From positions 1 to 15,265 of the forward strand of contig DAHVRS010000303.1 of assembly GCA_027322375.1 (NCBI GenBank): 15,265 nucleotides of DNA, written 5' to 3'. Position numbers and translations under genes: made by a program. The notes under the pieces are model-generated. The model ran no database searches, had not been told where the DNA came from, and saw only the letters and a program-made list of their open reading frames with translations. Shown here piece after piece: positions 12,774 to 15,265 of the stretch. How positions within the stretch are numbered: position 1 is the first letter of the stretch; each line of letters opens with the position of its first letter. Origin of the DNA: Brachybacterium sp. (GTDB lineage Bacteria > Actinomycetota > Actinomycetes > Actinomycetales > Dermabacteraceae).

Positions 12774-13838
12774 TCACCAGCTGGGGTTCTGAGGGCCCTG
12801 ACCGCCCTGGTCCGGGTGGTCCCAGGGGTTGCCGCCGGGGTTCTGCTGCCCGGGCTGATCCGGCTGACCGGGCTGGTTCTGCTGGCCCGGCTGACCGCCC
12901 TGACCCGGCTCCGGCGGGCGGCTCCACGGCTGATCCTGCTGCGGTGCGGGCGGCGAGGGCTGGCCCCACGGCTGCTGCTCCTGCTGCGGTGCGGCAGGGG
13001 AGGGCTGCTGGCCCCACGGCTGATCCTGCTGGGGCGCGGGCGGGGAAGCCTGCTGGCCCCAGGGCTGCTGCTCCTGCTGCGGTGCCGCAGGTGACATCGC
13101 GCTTCCGGCCGCGCCGGCAGCTGCGGCACCGCCGGCGGCGCCGAAAGCAGCCGGGGCATTCACGCCAGCGGCGTTCTTCTTCGAGCGCGAGCGGAGCACG
13201 AAGAAGATGACGGCCGCGAGGATCACGAGGAAGAAGAAGCCCACCACCAGCAGCGCGACGACCACGATGACCCACGGGAAGGTGTTCGCCTTGGCGCGGA
13301 TGTCCACGCCGCTGGCGAGCTCGCTGATGTCGGTGTAGGTGACGGTGTTGCCGTCGATCTCGCCGCCGGCGGACTCGATGATCTTGCCGGGGAAGGTGAA
13401 GGACATCTGGAAGTCGATGTCGAGCATGCCCATGTCCGAGGCGGTCACGCCGTCCACGGTGGTCTCGTCACCGGCGATCGTGAAGTGGTACTCCCCATCC
13501 TTTTCGACGAGGTTGAAGTCGGAGCCGAAGTCCTCGCTCTTGATGACGCCGTTCATGCGGCAGCCGAACTGGCTGTCCGCCTCGTAGGGCTCGATGGTCG
13601 GCGCGGAATCGCCCACCAGGTCCAGCTCGTCGGCGAGGTCGTCGCACATCTCCGATGCCGAGTCGAAGGACGTGCCAGCGAACTCCTCATCGATGGCGAG
13701 GTCGATGGAGAGGTGGATGGTGTCCGCATCCTTGATCTCGAAGTCGGCGTGCAGCTTCCCGCAGCCCGCGAGGACGAGCAGCAGGGGCAGCACGAGCAGG
13801 GCGGCGAGGCGCCGTCGAGTCGCGGCGATGGTGGTCAT
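12774..13838 (-). CDS. LppM-like lipoprotein with TM anchor and Pro/Gln-rich repeat tail
   Basis: The 354-aa product starts with a basic, hydrophobic signal (RRRLAALLVLPLLLVLAGC) and lipobox LAGC with Cys26. The ATG at 13838 gives a complete signal peptide and follows an AGGGGA ribosome site; upstream in-frame codons lack these. Residues 27-185 form an extracytoplasmic domain (ADFEIKDADTIHLSIDLAID; FPGKIIESAGGEIDGNTVTYTD) matching the LppM domain known from Mycobacterium tuberculosis. A membrane helix spans about 188-214 and is followed by a basic stop-transfer RSRSKK. The cytoplasmic tail is Ala/Gly-rich (224-248), then four Pro/Gln repeats (249-309), then a Gly/Gln/Pro-rich end. Two cysteines (65, 93) could pair. 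Mycobacterial LppM affects phagosome processing; in other actinobacteria its role is unknown. The gene is monocistronic, with a palindromic site upstream shared with the acidic lipoprotein gene. Confidence 0.85.
   Translation of the reverse strand: MTTIAATRRRLAALLVLPLLLVLAGCGKLHADFEIKDADTIHLSIDLAIDEEFAGTSFDSASEMCDDLADELDLVGDSAPTIEPYEADSQFGCRMNGVIKSEDFGSDFNLVEKDGEYHFTIAGDETTVDGVTASDMGMLDIDFQMSFTFPGKIIESAGGEIDGNTVTYTDISELASGVDIRAKANTFPWVIVVVALLVVGFFFLVILAAVIFFVLRSRSKKNAAGVNAPAAFGAAGGAAAAGAAGSAMSPAAPQQEQQPWGQQASPPAPQQDQPWGQQPSPAAPQQEQQPWGQPSPPAPQQDQPWSRPPEPGQGGQPGQQNQPGQPDQPGQQNPGGNPWDHPDQGGQGPQNPSW
12912..13094 (-). repeat. Four in-frame Pro/Gln repeats in the LppM-like tail
   Basis: Residues 249-309 are four units of 15-16 residues that alternate between two types: SPAAPQQEQQPWGQ (249 and 280) and SPPAPQQDQPWGQ/S (265 and 295). 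The A-B-A-B order implies that an A-B pair was duplicated as a block. The motif resembles the Pro/Gln/Trp-rich cytoplasmic tails common in actinobacterial membrane proteins. Confidence 0.85.
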
Positions 13839-13903
13839 GAGGGTCCCCTGTCGAGTGGGTCGCTGGTTGAGGAGGGCCTGCGTGAGGCAGGCGACACGCA
13901 GCC

Positions 13904-13909
13904 AGCGTA
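13904..13909 (-). promoter_or_regulatory. -10 element of the LppM-like gene
   Basis: The minus strand reads TACGCT (TAnnnT), giving a likely transcription start near 13897 and a leader of about 60 nt. The -35 region at 17 bp (CTGCGT) is poor. The palindrome at 13933-13948 begins exactly 23 bp upstream, the same distance as at the acidic lipoprotein promoter. Confidence 0.42.
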
Positions 13910-13932
13910 CCTGGACGGGTGTCGGTACGCAG

Positions 13933-13948
13933 TGGGGAGGACTCCCCA
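13933..13948. promoter_or_regulatory. Palindromic operator upstream of the LppM-like gene
   Basis: TGGGGAGGACTCCCCA is a perfect 7-bp inverted repeat with a 2-bp centre. It shares 15 of 16 bases with the site at 991-1006 and 13 of 16 with that at 1019-1034. It is centred near -43 relative to the inferred start of the LppM-like transcript. It is 53 bp after the crgA stop codon, so a terminator role was considered but the strict base conservation favours a protein-binding site. Confidence 0.5.
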
Positions 13949-14000
13949 TCCGCGAGGTCTGAGGATCTGGGGCAGAGGGCCCGAGAGAAGGCGGAGCGGC

Positions 14001-14480
14001 CTACTTCCAGAACATGAGCATGCCGCCGCCGACCATCAGCACGCCGAAGCCGGCCGCGAGGTTCCAGTCGCCGATCGGCAGCGGCAGCGTGCCAGCGGAG
14101 ATGTAATACATGACGAGATAGGCGAGGCCCAGGATCAGCAGCACCACCGCGGTCGGGGCGAGCCACTCCGGGTTCTGCGTCGACGCGGCGACGCGGCGAC
14201 CGGAGGTGCGGGAGCTCTCCGCGGCCGCGGCCTTCTTCACGGAGGTGGAGCGAGTGGAGTCCTTCGCCTTCTCCGCAACCTCGCCGCCGCGCGGCGCAGC
14301 ATCCTTCGCGGAGCTCTTGGACTTCGCGGCGTCCTTGCCTGCGTTCTTGCTCTTCGGCGCGTCCTTGGCGGCGTCCTTCGCCGAGCTGGCGACGGGGTCC
14401 TTCGCGGTGCTCGTGACCTCGGCGGTGTCCTTCGCGGTGGACGCCTTGCGAGAGGACGACTTCTTCCTGCTCTTGGCCAT
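14001..14480 (-). CDS. crgA: Cell division protein CrgA with long basic N-terminal extension
   Basis: The 159-aa product ends in the CrgA domain: NPEWLAPT (103-110), membrane helix about 108-126 ending VMYY, a short loop TLPLPIGDWN (131-140), and a second helix about 141-157 ending MFWK. CrgA is a septal membrane protein that helps bring together FtsZ, FtsI and other divisome partners in mycobacteria and streptomycetes. Most relatives are about 80-95 aa; here about 100 residues rich in Lys, Ala, Ser and Asp (repeated AKDAAK/AKD motifs) precede the domain. The ATG at 14480 is the first in-frame start. The gene is divergent from a DUF881 gene, the same pairing seen in mycobacteria (Rv0011c/Rv0012), which supports orthology. 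Confidence 0.92.
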   Translation of the reverse strand: MAKSRKKSSSRKASTAKDTAEVTSTAKDPVASSAKDAAKDAPKSKNAGKDAAKSKSSAKDAAPRGGEVAEKAKDSTRSTSVKKAAAAESSRTSGRRVAASTQNPEWLAPTAVVLLILGLAYLVMYYISAGTLPLPIGDWNLAAGFGVLMVGGGMLMFWK

Positions 14481-14550
14481 GAAACGATGCTCCTCGACGC
14501 GACCGTGCGCACGGGCGTGCCGCGCGGGCCCGCGGGTACGGGCCGTGGCC

Positions 14551-14557
14551 TAGGGTA
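14551..14557. promoter_or_regulatory. Candidate bidirectional promoter core, crgA / DUF881
   Basis: TAGGGTA contains TAGGGT on the plus strand and TACCCT on the minus strand, both TAnnnT -10 elements. It sits 39 bp before the DUF881 ATG and 71 bp before the crgA ATG. No good -35 hexamers are visible at 16-18 bp on either side. Confidence 0.35.
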
Positions 14558-14595
14558 ATGGTCGTCGAGCGACGGCGCGAAAAGAGGAGCTGGGA

Positions 14596-15265
14596 TGGGG
14601 GCGCAGGACGACGACAACACCCCCCGCGCGAGCGACGGGGCAGCAGACCACGCGGCCGACGGGCTCGCGACCGACGGGGCCGACAGCGCAGCAGGACGCG
14701 AGCGTGGTGCGCGTCACCGTGCGCCCGGACGGGCTGGTGTCGCCGTCGTCATGGTGCTGTGCGGCGTCCTCTTCGCCTCCACCGCACGCCTCGCCGGTGG
14801 CGGCTCCATCCGCGACGAGAGCGGCGACGTGGTCGGCGTGCTCCAGGACCGCGGCCGCGAGATCGAGGACCTCACCGCGGACAATTCTGCCAAGCGCGAC
14901 GAGATCGAGAAGCTGCGCGGCCAGAGCGCCGGCGCGGACATCGCCGCGCGCACCACGCAGGTGGGCGACGCCGTCGGCCTCAGCGAGGTCAGCGGGCCCG
15001 CCCTCCGCATCACCCTCACCGACGCGCCCACCAGCGCCCTCGCCTCCGTGCCCGGCGCCGAGGCGAACGATCTCGTCGTCCACCAGCAGGACCTCGAGGC
15101 CTATATCAACGCCCTCTGGGCCGGCGGTGCGGAGGCGATGATGCTGCAGGACCAGCGGGTCGTGAACGGCAGCGCGTTCCGCTGCGCGGGCAACACCCTC
15201 CTGCTCGAGGGCCGGGTCTACTCCCCGCCATTCGTCATCACCGTCATCGGCCCGATCGACGAGAT
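14596..15265 (+). CDS. DUF881 family membrane-anchored protein (partial, runs off window)
   Basis: The first 223 codons are present and the stop lies beyond the window. The ATG at 14596 follows GAGGAG. A disordered acidic start (about 1-40) leads to a membrane helix at about 48-68 (GVAVVMVLCGVLFAST), then an extracytoplasmic coiled-coil-like stretch (DRGREIEDLTADNSAKRDEIEKLR, about 85-110 in parts), then the DUF881 domain: SGPALRITLTDAP (about 133-145), VHQQDLEAYINALWAGGAEAMML (about 160-182) and a conserved ending in VYSPPFVITVIGPIDE. DUF881 proteins (YlxW-like) occur beside division and cell-wall genes; a biochemical role is not established. The position divergent from crgA matches the mycobacterial Rv0012 locus. 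Tight coiled-coil limits were not computed. Confidence 0.9.

Noticed and set aside
12912..13094. Short repeats considered as a CRISPR-like or minisatellite array
   Set aside because: They are in-frame codon repeats of a Pro/Gln tail with no unique spacers.
13491..13501. ACTCCCCATCC inside the LppM-like gene, identical to half of the operator at 13933-13948 plus flank
   Set aside because: Only a half-site, and it is explained by codons of the coding sequence (Asp-Gly-Glu-Tyr region).

Overview
The window is very GC-rich and reads as an actinobacterial chromosome. Codon use, GTG starts, 4-11 bp gene overlaps and the crgA / DUF881 pair at the right end all fit; that pair usually lies beside the pknA-pknB-rodA-pbpA cell-division locus not far from oriC. 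The overall protein flavour suggests Micrococcales, perhaps a Brachybacterium-like organism, but the genus is an impression and was not tested.

Layout, left to right. The 3' end of an ABC-transporter ATPase gene (1-126) is closed by a strong hairpin and converges on an acidic lipoprotein gene (208-933, minus). Two minus-strand genes follow, overlapping by a few bases: a YibE/F-family membrane protein with a histidine-rich tail (1054-2394) and, upstream of it, a 757-aa fatty acyl-CoA reductase fused to a HAD-IB phosphatase-like domain (2388-4661). Divergent from them is a compact plus-strand operon: a short-chain dehydrogenase (4792-5568), a PlsC-type acyltransferase (5573-6388), an alkyl-dihydroxyacetone-phosphate-synthase-like flavoprotein (6385-8091), a histidine phosphatase (8100-8681) and a small unknown protein (8671-9069). 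This operon meets a Tat-exported antigen-85/esterase-D-like hydrolase (9076-10173, minus). A 323-bp divergent region leads to a ThuA-like / Gfo-Idh-MocA-like sugar pair (10497-12444) with a textbook terminator. Then come tRNA-Arg(ACG), an LppM-like lipoprotein (12774-13838), crgA (14001-14480), all on the minus strand, and the start of a DUF881 gene (14596 to the window edge).

How the genes fit together. The main point of interest is 2388-8091. The two divergent units supply relatives of every enzyme of the oxygen-tolerant ether-lipid pathway known from peroxisomes: a fatty-alcohol-forming acyl-CoA reductase, a glycerophosphate/DHAP-type acyltransferase, an alkyl-DHAP synthase with the family's key Arg, Tyr and His-triplet positions, and an SDR that could be the acyl/alkyl-DHAP reductase. 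I propose this as a candidate bacterial alkyl-ether-phospholipid locus, with the HAD domain, YibE/F protein, histidine phosphatase and small protein as accessory parts. The individual family assignments are seen in the sequence; the joint pathway is inference.

The second point of interest is regulatory. A 16-bp palindrome (TGGGGA-N4-TCCCCA) occurs three times, only upstream of the two lipoprotein genes, and in both promoters one copy sits exactly 23 bp upstream of a TAnnnT -10 element. This looks like an activator site for an undescribed envelope regulon. No mobile element, integrase or CRISPR array is visible.
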